From positions 915,195-979,194 of the forward strand of contig NW_008709919.1 of assembly GCF_000327385.1 (NCBI RefSeq): DNA of 64,000 nucleotides. The letters run 5' to 3'. Shown piece by piece: positions 24,912 to 37,523 of this stretch. The DNA comes from Lottia gigantea (Eukaryota > Mollusca > Gastropoda > Lottiidae). Both the position numbers and the translations under genes were made by a program. Positions within the stretch are counted from its first letter, which is position 1. Each line of letters opens with the position of its first letter. The notes below the pieces were generated by a model, which did not search any database, was not told the DNA's origin, and saw only the letters and a program-made list of their open reading frames with translations.

Positions 24912-26885
24912 CTACATAATAAACGTTTCAAAATATTTTTTTATGACTGCTTCTTCTATCATCGATGATTAGAATTTTGAGCCCCTTGAAGCATTGTACT
25001 GGCATGGTTAACAACTTTGGATAGGGGACGGGTGGGTATCTTGCAACAATTTGTTGTATTAGCAATGCATTCAGGCATCATTTCTATTGTACAAAGGGTT
25101 CAGACGAAATATTGACCCTTTAGTTTGCTTAGGTGGGCTCGAGTTTACCAAGACTTTCACAATGTAGAAAAGGGGTAAGAAAGAGTCATGGGTTTGAAGT
25201 GATTTATTGGGGGTTTTCATTTGTCTTTGTATAATTGATATAATATAATCTGAAAGAGATGTAAGAATCATAGGAACCACGAGATGCAAATGATGCAAAT
25301 AGAGATTATAATCTGGCCTGGTATAAAATAAATGTCAGATATTCTCATAAAAACCAAAGCGCATCAGATAAGATTGACTGGCATTGCAAGGCATCTCATC
25401 GCATCCGTTCAAGACGACATCAGCAAAAGCACATTTCGAAAATTTGACCAAATACAAACAGCTGCAATCAACTTAATGGTCAAAGATCCCGACCACACGA
25501 GTCGTTCGTCAGATTCTATAGAGTTTGAGGAACAAGCGACAACAATGGTGTTTCAGTTGTCTTCCAATTAGGGTGATTACATTTGCCAGGTCGACCTGAG
25601 TCCACCTTTACACATCGGACGTCTGAATTGTGTGTGAGCCAAACCATCAAAGAGTATAAATTTATCTATGTTAATCAGTGAATGACTTGGCAAATTTTAT
25701 CTTGACTTTATCTGCTTTTTCTATTATCTTTTAAATAAGTTCCAGTATGAATGACTAATAGAATTAAGATGGTATGAAAAGAATGGAAATATTCTGCTTG
25801 ACTTTATTGAATAAGATCGTTTGCCAGGCAAGTTAACATAAGTCCAACGATAGCTTTGTTTACACTATTACATTAGTCGGAACGACAACCATCACCAGAA
25901 AAACATCTTGAATTTATGATCGTACATTTTTTGGAGCTCAAAATTTATAACAAAAATTTGGGTTCATAACAACCGTCTTGTAAAAGCATTATCACTCAAC
26001 AAACTCTGGTTGATCCTTTACCCTGTTAATCAACGGTTTTCAACCTTTTTTATTAAGAAAAAAAGAATATGAAAGGCCATGAATTGATATAGAGCGAAGA
26101 GCGAGACCATTAAGACTTTAAAACACTCTATATTTTTAAACAATAAATGTTTAGCTGACCATTGTAATGTCTATATTGATGCTTTAAGATAAAACAATAA
26201 TAACAATTGTTATACTCATCAATTCCATTCTTTAAAGACTGTTTTCTCTTAAGATTATTCTTTCAAATTATAATCCTTTAGTCGCTCGAAACCACACTTG
26301 ATAATCCGACTATACAGATCTTATACAGAATGCTCCTTCCATCATCTGAATTTGTAATAGACTGTTTTTAATCTAATCGTATGACACATCATGTAATAGA
26401 GTAGTTTTTCCAGTTAAAATTTTATTTGAAAATCGACTCAAAATTGGGCAAATTTTTAAGGTACTCCAATACACTTTAGGATTATATGCATATGTTTATG
26501 TACACACCAGAATTGATGATGATTAAAAAAAAATGGTTAAAAAACACATTTTCTTCAAATATGAACTGGGTTCCAAAATTGTAATTGAACCAAAAAGAAA
26601 TGTAATAGATGTTCTGTTCCTATTAAGATTCATCATGCAGAGACAATGCTGGTCGTTCAATATCTGTATCTGAGCTATAATTGTTCCTGGTATACTCCAG
26701 GTAACCATTAAATAACGTGGTTTCTTCAATACCAAGAAGAAATGATGGGGGAAACTAGTCAGAATTATTCGGATTACTAAAGTCCATTAAAATATGAAAA
26801 TTAAAACTCCAATGTGATCTTAATGGGTCGTACTGGAAACATTTCAAACAAAACAATCATCGACACGGGAAGGCTTCCACAAAGG
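24912..26885. other. Intergenic ZP gene-receptor gene
   Basis: Holds the ZP gene poly(A) signal at 24918-24923 and a second AATAAA near 25327. A 79-codon open frame at 25332-25571 (+) has no recognisable domain and may be chance or 3' UTR. Bases 25795-25905 resemble 57443-57555 (shared GCCAGGCAAG, TAGCTTTG and CATCACCAG blocks) and are probably a degraded dispersed repeat. No gene called. Confidence 0.5.
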
Positions 26886-27467
26886 ATGGCTACACGGGCT
26901 TGCTCTGGACGACTATATAATACGTTGGTAAAGTTCTCTGTAATAATATGGACTTGTGTCTATGTGATACGCGGTGAATTGCCAATAAGTAAGTATATCG
27001 TCTGGTTTCTTATTTTATGAGAACGGATTTTTCAGAAGAGATAAATTTTCTTTGTCAATTTTTAAAATGCGTCATATAGGTTTTGAGAATATTACTTTTG
27101 CTATAGGGGTTGTAAAGAGGTTTTTCTCAAAAAATTATGTGTATCGGGAACACTGATAGCATCAACTAAGTGTTTTATGTCGTCACTAATCGTGAAGGGC
27201 TCTATGTGATAAAGCATATTTTGCGATTAGTGACGTCATCAAACATTTAGTTTTAGTGGAATTGCAGGAACCGCGGACGTCTGATTGCAAATTGATATTT
27301 GCAAACTGATGCTATCATTGTCCCCGATACACAATAATTTTTTTTAGAAAACCTCTTTACAATCCCTTTATATTTTGATATAAGATAGAAGGCTCAGGGG
27401 TCGATTTCATTTTTCATTTTTTGTCAACTTCAACATGGCAATGATAATAATACTAATAATAAAATAT

Positions 27468-27501
<34 letters not shown>

Positions 27502-30500
27502 CAAGTTTCAGATTATGGCAGTCTTGTGATTGCCTGTGTGTTGTTCTCCGTTCCGGGAATCCGTTCGAATTGTGAAGAACCACCACCTGTTCCTAATGCA
27601 ATCCGTCAAGGTCAATGGCAAGGTGGTGATGTCAGCTATTCCTGTTATCCTCACCATGTATTAGTCAGTGGTGATTTATATAGATGTTGTGAAGAAGATA
27701 TATATGATGGAGATGAACCCAAGTGTGTATGTAAGTAATTGTAATATGTATTTAGTGATGCTTATAATAAAAATCCGTCCATCAAAAATCTCGTCCAAAG
27801 AATGGCAAAATCGAGAGTAAAAGCTATAAAATAATGAACTCCTCCAAAGAGAAGTACCATCGGGTTTTTCGAAAAGAGTATAAGCATGGTCTGTTTCGCG
27901 CTAGCCACAATTATAGTAGTCAAAACCAGGCTATACAACCAGATCAATTCATGCCTGACCAAACAAATCAGTCAAAATGCAAGAAATAGGTTTATTGTAT
28001 TTATCAAGGAGTTCTGCATAACGACTGTAATATTTCCTATATGATATTGGAAGTTTGTAACCCTGTTTCAGTAATTTCAAAGTTAATACTCGACATCTAG
28101 CACATTGCATCTTGCACAAAACTGTCCTGTGAAACAGAATTAAACGTTATTTTAAACGAGTATCTGAGCAATTAACATTTCCTTAATAACATGCAATCGT
28201 CCAGTTCGGCTAAAATGGACTAAGATAAAAACAACTTAATTGTAAACGATCCCGTGTGATTGATATAAAACTCGGTTTTTGTCTACGAAGTAAGAGGAAC
28301 CAAAGAACAAATACAGATAAGCATCAAAACACAGAATCGTCTAGACAAACAATGCAGCACACGTTTCAGATAAATGCTCCATACATCCGGTTTCATCCTC
28401 CATTCCAAGACTTATTATTGAAAGGCACATTTACGTAAGCAATATTATTGAAATTATAGATGATTGTGGTGCACCACGAACAATTCCTGGAACCCTATAT
28501 TCACTCGGATCAACGTTACAAGGGTCTACAATAAGTTACGACTGTGATTTTCCACATGAAGAGTTTGGCTCCAACTCACCAGATGTTCAATGTGATGAAG
28601 AAACCAAACAATGGACTCATACGCAATTCATGTGCTATGATAGTAAGTGTGGACTTTCTTATTTGATCTGTAACTGAGTTTTATACTCGTGGTAACGACT
28701 GTATGAACGTCAACATGCTAAACATCAATGTTAATTATATGTTTCAATACTGACATTGATGTTCCTTGTGTATGTTTGTCGAATGACAGACCACATATGC
28801 AACCAATCCATTTAGTAAATGTGGAAGAAAGAAGGAAAGAAACAACTATATTTTACAAGGATAACAAGTAAGCTGACAATTAAGGATTTTATATCCCAGC
28901 TGATCCTTGACCATACCTCTTACCGTTGATCTTTCCCGGATTATCCGTACCCATTACTGCTGGGTCGTAAGGAAGGAAATTGAGTGAAGATGACTTCTTC
29001 AAGGTTATTTGACTTGCACACGCCGACCGAGATAAGAATTCACAGCCGCCATTTGTTCGATGTAATCAATTAATAATAATTAAATTTTTTTATTGACATA
29101 AATTGAAAGCCAGTGATGTAGGGCGATCTTGAGAAATCAGTATCTTTCTGATAAAACTAGTTTATCAATTTCAGCAAGCTCTGCTAATTTAGCACTCAAT
29201 AAACCAGCTCTTCACAATGGTAATTCTGCCAGTTATCTGGTGGACGGGTCGGACTCAACGTGTAACACTGTAATATCAGATCACCATTTGATTGAAATAG
29301 ACCTTGGTCAGGTAGTGAACGTCATTAAATTGGAAATTATCATTGGAAACGGTGAGTATTGCAAATACATATCAGAAGCACACGTGAGCTGGTTCGTCAA
29401 AATCTCCCCTTGAAGTAGCTTTTCTGCAATCATCAGTTGCGTATGGTCCCGAATAAAAATAGTTATCGTACGTTCCTATCGCAACGCACATACAACTAAT
29501 CAGTTTTATAGTTAGTGATCGCAGACATATATAAAGTAAGGTTGCCTTCAAAACATAACGATCACCAGTTGTGTATGGTTCCGAATAAAAAAAGTGATCC
29601 TAAATTCCTATCGCAACGCAGATGTAATTAATCTTTTAATATTTTGAGGATGCACGCTGGTGATCACAGAAGCCCACAGAGTGAGGGGGCTCACAATTTT
29701 GTACATTTCCTACGACAATAACCCGAATTTGGTATTCCTCTTTTGCAAATTTGCATAATATTTTTTATATGTCCTTTTCAGAACTACCATTGGTGAATGT
29801 ATCAGTGTTAAATTCCAATAATAATATATTATCAACATGTAAGATATCGTTAACATCAATTCCGCCTTGGACACCAACTACTTTGCACTGTAACCCTACT
29901 TACAGCACCAGGGCTCCGGGAGACATACTATACGTAGCGGCTAAGTTATTGTCTCCCATGCAGATGTCGTTTTGTGAAATGAAAGTAACAGCTACAAATT
30001 ATTATGGTAAGTCCATCTTAACAATGTCAATTAAACTTCGTCTAATACTTTGACTGTCATTGCCACCTTTCTGGTATGACAGAAAGTTTATAAATGCAGT
30101 GATTTGATTGGATTGTACGCTAGAGAATACATCAATAGAAAGTATTTTATGAAGAGAGGTGAAACTTGTGGTTCATTAAAGGTAAAAAAGGCCCAAATAC
30201 TATTTATCCAGTGATACCGAGAGTTTAGGGGTTCATGGAATGAACAAAAAAACAAGTAGGCATAGTAACGATCTGAACTGTAAAACGAAACTTGAAATCC
30301 AAAACTATTGTTTGGCATTACATTGGAAGCAATGATCTTTTCATATGAGGAAATTTTGAAATGAGAATGCATTGTTTATCCAACAACAACCCTGTTGATC
30401 TTCTTAATTTCAGAATTTGTTTTCATCCTTTTCTTCTCTGTATTTCTTGTTGTTTTGCAGGTGATTGTGGTAAACCGCCCACACAACCCGGTCAAGAAGC

Positions 30501-33500
30501 ATCGTATACCACAACAGGGGAAAACAGTATAGCTACAATCTCGTGCGTGTCACCGTGGCATGCCAAGTCTGGTTCTAATTCTATCGTCTGTCACCTAACA
30601 CAATGGTCGCAATCGAGTTTAGAATGTACATGTAAGTATCCATTCCACATACATTGGGGACATTATCGTTGGTGAAAGGGTGGAATTGATTGCAATCTTT
30701 TCGAGAACTGGAAGGCATTTTGGTCAAATAAAAGAATCATATCAAAAGTAACAAGTTGATATTTTTGAAAACATTATTGGTCTTAATATCTAAGCGATCG
30801 TAAAGAATATAATCAATATCGGCTTCTTTCACCAACAAAAAGAGTTTCATGTATATCTTCAAGTGAGCGGTCCGCGAAATTTTGGTAAAGTTGAATCCTG
30901 AATAGAAATGTAACGTAAATACTCCCTATGCACTCCCCTCGGTGGTGTAATTTAATGGCCCTCTAGTATAAAATCTGCGCATGACGCCGGGGCGCTCGGA
31001 TGGTCGCCCTTGTAAATGAAATCCTCGCTACGTCACTATACATAATAATCTAATGGCTGGTAATCTTGTTTGTTTACCCACACTGTTTCAGTGGAAAGTA
31101 ATATAGCAGAGAATGCAGTTGCTATGAACGTTGATGGAGAAGCGGCATTAGATAATGATATATCAACATGTTATACCGGTTTGAATAATGGCATAAATAA
31201 CCCTAATTGGCAAATCGATCTGTTGGCACTTTATTCAATATCCAGTATATCTGTAACATTTGGAGGTAGGCATATAATAATTCTTTATAACAAGTAATAT
31301 CCATTTCCATGCTCTGATACAGCAACGATCCTGTTAGCTGAATTTAAAGTTCCATTAGTACGTCAGTGTGGTGTAATTTCGCATCCGTTCTTCATTCAAA
31401 TGGTGGAGGCCCATAGCCAGGATTGATTGTTTGTTGCACTACATCCCGAGGGGCAATGGTGTAAGGTGTTTAGTTGCAGAAGTGGAATTCAGAATTCTTT
31501 TGATTAGGACAACCCATTGTTCGGGGAGCTTGTCCATCCTGAAGCTTCGAACCTTGGAGATATTTTTGTCTTTCAGTTAACGGTATGAACATAGCTCATT
31601 ATATCAAAATATCCGACGACAATGGTGGTACAAGGTATTGTCAACCTGAATATCCTCGTGATGGTGTAACTCTCTTTGACTGCCCACAGGGACCTGTTGG
31701 TAAATACATTAATATGACTGCAGCATGGCCTATTCATATCTGTGATGTCAAAGTTCATGGAATGCTACATCAAGGCGGTGAGTAATCTTAAATATTTCAT
31801 AATGACATTATTGACTTCAAAGTGCATTGAAGCAAATCAACCACTGCATGGAAAGGAAAAAAAAGGATGATCAGATATTTTTCTAATATAGAACTATTTT
31901 CCAAGTTTTTACTATTCGAAGCGTGTCCACCTGTCGCAAAATCATAGACGGTTGTGCTCCATTTGATCATAGTGGGGTAGCTGAATTGTCGAAGGTGTCA
32001 CAGGCCGTTTTTCACTGTGTAAAATGATAAGCAATTTCAGAGCAGGGCTTAAAGGCCAACTACACCAGTCCCCCTCTTCCCTCGCCATAGAAACGCCAAA
32101 GTGGCAAGACAGGATCTCTACTCAAAGACGCTAAAATAATTTAGATCTAGTGGTTTGTTGTGTATTGCTTGCAATCTATCTTTCTGTTACATTGACTGAT
32201 TTCGTTACCGATAGAGACTTATTTTTCAGTTCTGGATTGCTCCATGGACTCCCAAGGAAGGGATTACAAAGGTTATCAAACAGTCACAGTTTTTGGTAAA
32301 ACTTGTTTACCTTGGTTGATAAACTCCTCCTTTACCGCGTGGCTTTTTCCTGATGTGGTCGCAAGTAATGTGGCGAATCACTGTAGAAATCCCCAAACAT
32401 TCGAGAAAGAAAGACCTTGGTGTTTAGTATCTCAAACAGAGTGGGAATTATGTCCTGTTTTTGAATGCTGTAAGTATCCTTAAGAATAAATTGGACAAAG
32501 GCATTTGGTTGGTTGGTTGGTTGGTTGAACTAATTGGTATATAGTTTGATAGAATGGCAGGGAACATCCGCCTCCAGCTCAAGCTGTTTTGGATACTTAC
32601 GAAGAGCAGCAATTTGTCGGCCTTGACTTTGTAGTACCGGAACAAGGGTGACTACTGAATATACAGTATTAATTATAATCAGAAGTTTTTTAATGAACAA
32701 CTTGAAAAAAAAGTACACTATTGCATCATTATTTCCCTTAGCATCATCAACATCATTCAGCAACTCTCGGTAGCTTCTGAAAGATGTATATGACGCTGAA
32801 CAACTTCATAGTACGCTACTTGCGCCAATGTCACTATCAATGGATTGCATTTCAAAGAAGATGGCATTTTCTTTACTTATAATAATTTTATAGCGAGAAA
32901 TAATCTCTGAACGTATACAAACATGACTGATTCAACTTTTCAGCAAGCTTCTGTAAGACTACCACCGACGGCTTTCAATATGATGGCGAAGTATCGTTTG
33001 CTGTGTCTAATAAGACTTGTGAGATGTGGAGAAAATCGAGGTTTCGACATGATTTTTCTGGTAATGTTCAACATTGTCAAAATACCTACAAAGACCAAAC
33101 ACAACCATGGTGTATAACAGATTTAGCAACCAATACCTACGAGTTCTGTCTTATACCAGATTGTCGTAAGTGACAAATTAACCAAGGATTTTGAAAAAAA
33201 TCGCCATCTCTATTATGGAAATATTTATTCTAACTTTTTCATATTCATGGGGCGCATTCGAAACTATGGTGTCCAACAAGTCAGACAGTGGCTCAACTTG
33301 AAGATCTTTAACTAAAACTTTGTTTTAACATAATGCTTTCCTGCATTCTTTTACTGGAGGTGGGTCCCACTTTTGGTTGGGGCGTGGACAGCCAGACTTA
33401 TGTAGTCGGAATGTGTACCTCGTTTCTTAAGGACTATAAAGTAATTGTACAAACAAACGATTGTACGTATACATTGCTCTTATCTGTTGACATATATTTC

Positions 33501-34647
33501 AGCAAAAACAGTTCCTCCAACAATTACTGTAAGTGAGAATAGCACTGGTTTTGATTATGAGAACGAGCTGCAGACATGTATGCACTGGTCACCTTTCCCG
33601 TTTATGGCACCATGGAATCCACTGCATATACATTTGGATTACAGAGGAACTATACTCAACAGTTTCTGTCCATGGTCTGGTATGCCCATCATCAGACTGT
33701 TTTGTATTCGCCACAATTTACAACTTACGTTTCTTGACTTCATATGTGGTATGTTGATTGCCAATATCATTTATAAAACTTTTAGCATAAAAAGATGAAT
33801 TATGCTATATCTACATCTTCAGAAATGTAAGAAATTTGGGAGAAGTAGAAACTGCTACTTGTTTTTATAAATCTGGTGTTTCATTTCAGATCCTGGTGCT
33901 CTTGCAGTGGAAAATACAGAATCATCTATAAGCAGCTTCTTTGAAACTACTGTTGCGTTATCCTCTGCAAGTCCCTCAGTATTGACCATTGATTCCTCGG
34001 ACATGACGTCCTTCACATTTACAGACCAAACCTTACTTTCAGAAGCGATATCTATGTTCGAAACATCCTCCGACAATCTTCAAGAAAGCACGGATGTTTC
34101 ACTGTCGGACTCTTTGAGTGAAATTCAATCTAGCACTTTAATAGATATTCAACCAAGCACTACAATTGAGTTGCTTTCCATCACTGATGCTTTGAGTTAT
34201 TACATCACTACATCCTCTGTGGCAAGTACTCATCAGCTAAACACAGACACTATTCTAGAACCAAGCTCCCAAGATAGCACAACTCTTCAACCAAGTGCTT
34301 TCCCATTGACTGATTCAGTTTCAGAAAGCAGTCCTTTGGTAACATCAGCGTCCAGTTTTCTAACCAATGTCACAATTTCACGATGCCCGTGCTTGTGTAA
34401 CAATAATCCATTTTGGGATGAAGCTAAAATAAAAGTGTACAAGCTTCGACTTTTTGAATTGTTGCACTTGGATAAACGGAACTTATCAAGTACTTATAGG
34501 AAGAAGAATTGTATCCGAGACAACAGACCGTTGGCAATTGCAACTGGTGGTGTTGGTGTTACGGTTATTATCTGTGTGTTTCTATATTTAGCTTCTAGTG
34601 ATGTTTATTTAGTATATAATCAAGTTATTAGAATACTCAAAACGTGA
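26886..34647 (+). CDS. Modular receptor: sushi-sushi-FTP-sushi-FTP-kringle-kringle-TM
   Basis: Twelve exons: 26886-26988, 27512-27730, 28460-28642, 29175-29351, 29782-30006, 30461-30631, 31092-31265, 31577-31777, 32230-32469, 32944-33165, 33503-33679, 33890-34647; 949 residues, every intron phase 1. The N-terminus is hydrophobic across exons 1-2 (signal or anchor; in-frame upstream Met codons at 26814 and 26823). Sushi 1 is about 56-106 and sushi 2 108-168, each with four Cys. Fucolectin/F5-8C-like domain 1 is 169-302 (NLALNKPALHNG, VDGSDSTC), sushi 3 303-359, fucolectin-like 2 360-484. Kringle 1 (485-564: DYKGYQ, HCRNP, RPWCLV, LCPVFEC) and kringle 2 (565-638) keep six Cys each. A two-Cys linker (exon 11), a Ser/Thr-rich stalk, a CPCLC motif, one membrane span (about 911-932) and a 17-residue tail follow. 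AATAAA is at 34996-35001. Ligand unknown; glycan or complement-like recognition is inference. Confidence 0.85.
27103..27370. mobile_element. MITE family B, copy 1 (long inverted repeats)
   Basis: About 268 bp in receptor intron 1. The left end GGGGTTGTAAAGAGGTTTT and the reverse complement of the right end match for about 60 bp (GTGTATCGGG, TGATAGCATCA). The flanks are consistent with a TA target. A TGACGTCA palindrome lies at 27231-27238. The same element is at 54577-54917. No coding capacity. Confidence 0.85.
27466..27501. repeat. (GAT)n microsatellite
   Basis: About twelve GAT units directly upstream of the exon 2 acceptor (AG at 27510-27511), in place of a normal polypyrimidine tract apart from AAGTTTCAG. 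Confidence 0.95.
28890..28990. repeat. Dispersed repeat fragment (family D)
   Basis: The block ACCGTTGATCTTTCCCGGATTAT then CGTACCCATTACTGCTG recurs in diverged form at 43795-43855 and 55380-55470, with a weaker trace near 3998. It may be a SINE or MITE fragment; the ends are not resolved. Confidence 0.5.
29431..29640. repeat. Two-copy tandem duplication, 135-bp spacing
   Basis: Blocks starting near 29431 and 29566 share CAGTTG.GTATGGT.CCGAATAAAAA and TTCCTATCGCAACGCA. They lie in receptor intron 4 between the two exons of the first fucolectin-like domain. Confidence 0.75.
32505..32527. repeat. (TTGG)n microsatellite
   Basis: About six units of TTGG, 35 bp after the donor of the first kringle exon. 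Confidence 0.95.
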
Positions 34648-35792
34648 CCTCTAGATCCCTAATTTCTAGGTAACAAGGAATCATCGAGTACCACCGGGGG
34701 CATTATGAGTTCTCTTAGAGAATATATCATTACGTCAGCGAAGGATTAAACCCAATAATCGACTGTACGAACGCTTTTCGATTTTTAAGCAAATTATTCA
34801 GCCTTTCGCTTGCGATAACCCCATTGTAGTAATTACGACAAATAATTCATATGGGCTAAAATATCGCAAAAAAAAAAAACCTCATTTGTGGTTCCCAAAT
34901 GGATTTATAACGACAAAAGTCAATTTTTGTATTAAGTATTGTACATGAAAAATGAAAGTGTATTTAAACCTTTTTTTGGATTATAAGAAAACGGCAATAA
35001 AGGGGTTTTGAAAATGTTTTCTAACCTTTTTTATGTTGAATCCTTTATAAACCATTACATATATATATCTTTTAATTTACTTTCTTCTTATATATCTCAC
35101 ACATCTTCTGAAATACATACACTCCAAAATTTTAAAATTGACATGATTGGATTTGCATAGGTCATTTAAATTTGACCTTTGATTAATATACAGCGTCTAT
35201 TGGATAAATGCTTCTAAACTAAGGGTATCTTGGTTTTGCATTTAGGCGCTCGTATTGTACTGCAATTCACACGATTATTACTCTTGCTCCATTTTATCGG
35301 ACTAAAAGTAACCGAACTGGGATAATTTACTATAGGCTTTAGACACTGCTTAAACAAAATATTTAAGAAAGAATGCCAGATTTTTCAACAAAATGCATTG
35401 AGTTGGAACTTGGATTTCAATAGCCTATTCAGATGATATGGCTTCATCTTGTACAACGGTAAATATCCAAATCAATTAAGCGTAATGTAAAGTTAATATT
35501 CAAATATTTCTATCTGTTCGATGTTATAGTGGTGTATAAACTGCATTGGCTTCGCCTTAATCTTGCCGCCATGGTCAATTGATGACTTTCATTGATCTTT
35601 TAATCCATTATCCATTCCGATTAATCCTAACTTAATCTTCTAATCGCAATCATAACTAATCAAAATCAATCAAGAAATCAAAGAAAGCGACAATTGGAAA
35701 GGATACTATATATATGGATGGGTTGATCATCACTCATTATAACGTTATCAGCTATTACTATTACTTCTTACTATTCCATCTTACTATTAAAA
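34648..35792. promoter_or_regulatory. Receptor 3' UTR and promoter of the small coiled-coil gene
   Basis: The receptor poly(A) signal AATAAA is at 34996-35001. A TATA-type box (TATATATAT, 35707-35715) lies about 80 bp before the ATG at 35793, at a sensible distance for a TSS near 35740. The rest is AT-rich with no supported gene. Confidence 0.5.
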
Positions 35793-36533
35793 ATGGCTAG
35801 TTCTCATCAGTTGTCTCCCCGTACACCCGCGGATGGTTGTGAAAGCCTAGAATACACCGATACCGACATCTTGGAATATTCTTTTGAAGACATTGTTCCT
35901 TATATTAAAATAGTGGTAAGTATTTTTAAGAGGTTTTCCCTTTATAGTTATATTTATTTAATTTAGAGCCAAAAAGTGATCAGTAACAAGTAACAAGTCG
36001 CTTATTTCTGGTAAGGTCCAACTATGAAATTCATTAGAGAAAGGATCGACCGAAAGGGAAAAATATCATTCTATCACAAGTAGTAAATAGCATTGGACTG
36101 AAAGTGCAAATGACAGAAGTAATACAGTTAGATCAATGGTGGTTGTCTGCTGTATCACCTACAAAAAAAGGGCCAATTACTATTGGGAAATTTGAATGTG
36201 TTCTTCCTCTAAATACATTATTTATCCTTTCAGCACATTAAGAATGCTACAACATATATGGAAGATAGCCATGACAAGAAAGCACACCTATCAAAGAAAA
36301 TGCACGACCTCTCTGTAAAACAAGCTGCTCTGAAGAAAAAAGATTCTGCTCTGTATGAAAAACATAGACAGATAAAGAAACGTTTACATGACTTTTTGAA
36401 TACCACCGATGTACAGACGAAATTAAAGAAATCCAAGTCATTTAGTCAAATCCAGAAAGTTTTAACCCAATGTGCTGCACCTTTTAAACTTGTGACAATA
36501 CTGAAGAATGGTAAAAAATGTACATTTTGTTAA
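35793..36533 (+). CDS. Small coiled-coil protein of unknown function
   Basis: Two exons, 35793-35915 and 36234-36533, joined in phase 0, give 140 codons. The first exon is acidic (SLEYTDTDILEYSFEDIV). The second encodes a Lys-rich amphipathic stretch (KKMHDLSVKQAALKKKDSAL and EKHRQIKKRLHDFL) likely to form a coiled coil, then KKSKSFSQIQKVL and a C-terminus ending in KCTFC. There is no signal peptide or membrane span, so it is probably cytosolic or nuclear. Support comes from an upstream TATA box, a clean GTAAGT donor, a TTTCAG acceptor and an ATTAAA signal at 36595-36600. I do not recognise the family; it may be lineage-restricted. Confidence 0.6.
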
Positions 36534-37523
36534 TGTGATTATAACTCATTGTTGATTTTTCTATTTTTGTTGATTTATACACTTGTTGATTTGAATTAAA
36601 GTTAAGTTCAATCGTTGTTCTTTTTATTGCAAAATATTTTCTGTTAGCTTGTACAGGTTTGAAATGGAGGATATTGTATGACCCCTGTCCAAAACCTCAC
36701 CAATAATAACCCGAGTGGTGAATACGTTCGCGGATTTGTAATAATTGTCTGTTTACACACGTGACAAAGTTTTAAAACACAACATGTTTTATTGAAATTG
36801 TTGAAGAGGCCCTTGGTGATTGCTGGTTCATTGATAGTCCTGGTTAGGAACCAAGTTTCTTGTGGTTCAGACCATACTTCCCTTAGAGGCCACGAAGTTT
36901 CGAATGCACAGCACTTGTCTTAGCATATACATTAAGATAGGGCCAGGTCAGTATGTACAAGGGGCAAGCCAACCCTCACCCCCACCCGAAAAATAGATTG
37001 CACCCATGAAAAAAATTTGAATTAAAATTACTGCTATTGATCCCCATTGCTCCTCCGGATATATGACTTGCCCCCAAAATAATCAAGTCTGACTCGGGTT
37101 GGATCGGCCAATCAATTTGGTGAAATAATTCCAGACCATGAAATAAGAACAATATAAAATAATTGCACTGTTGGTCCTTTAATCCAAGGGGTTGATGAAA
37201 ACTTTACATTACAATTGGTAAAAAATCTGATATCACAATATTTAACAACATAATTAATATATCTATCTAGGATAGATTAGAGACAAGTTAAAAAAACAAA
37301 CATACAATATCTAATATGGAAGAGGATATAGTATTTCCATCGTACCAAATCCAATCCTAATAAAATCTACATCCAGACATAATGGTAAAAAAGTTCCAAA
37401 TTAATCCATTAAAATTGATAAAAGAGACTCTTACGATATCTATAATGTAATTTGAGATGCAAGGCAACTCTTTCTAACTTTGAACAAAAGTCCATGCGTC
37501 TACGTTGTGATTTAGATATTTCA

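Noticed and set aside
25332-25571. 79-codon open frame (+) after the ZP gene
   Set aside because: No signal peptide, domain or splice evidence; may be 3' UTR. Kept only as a note in the intergenic entry.
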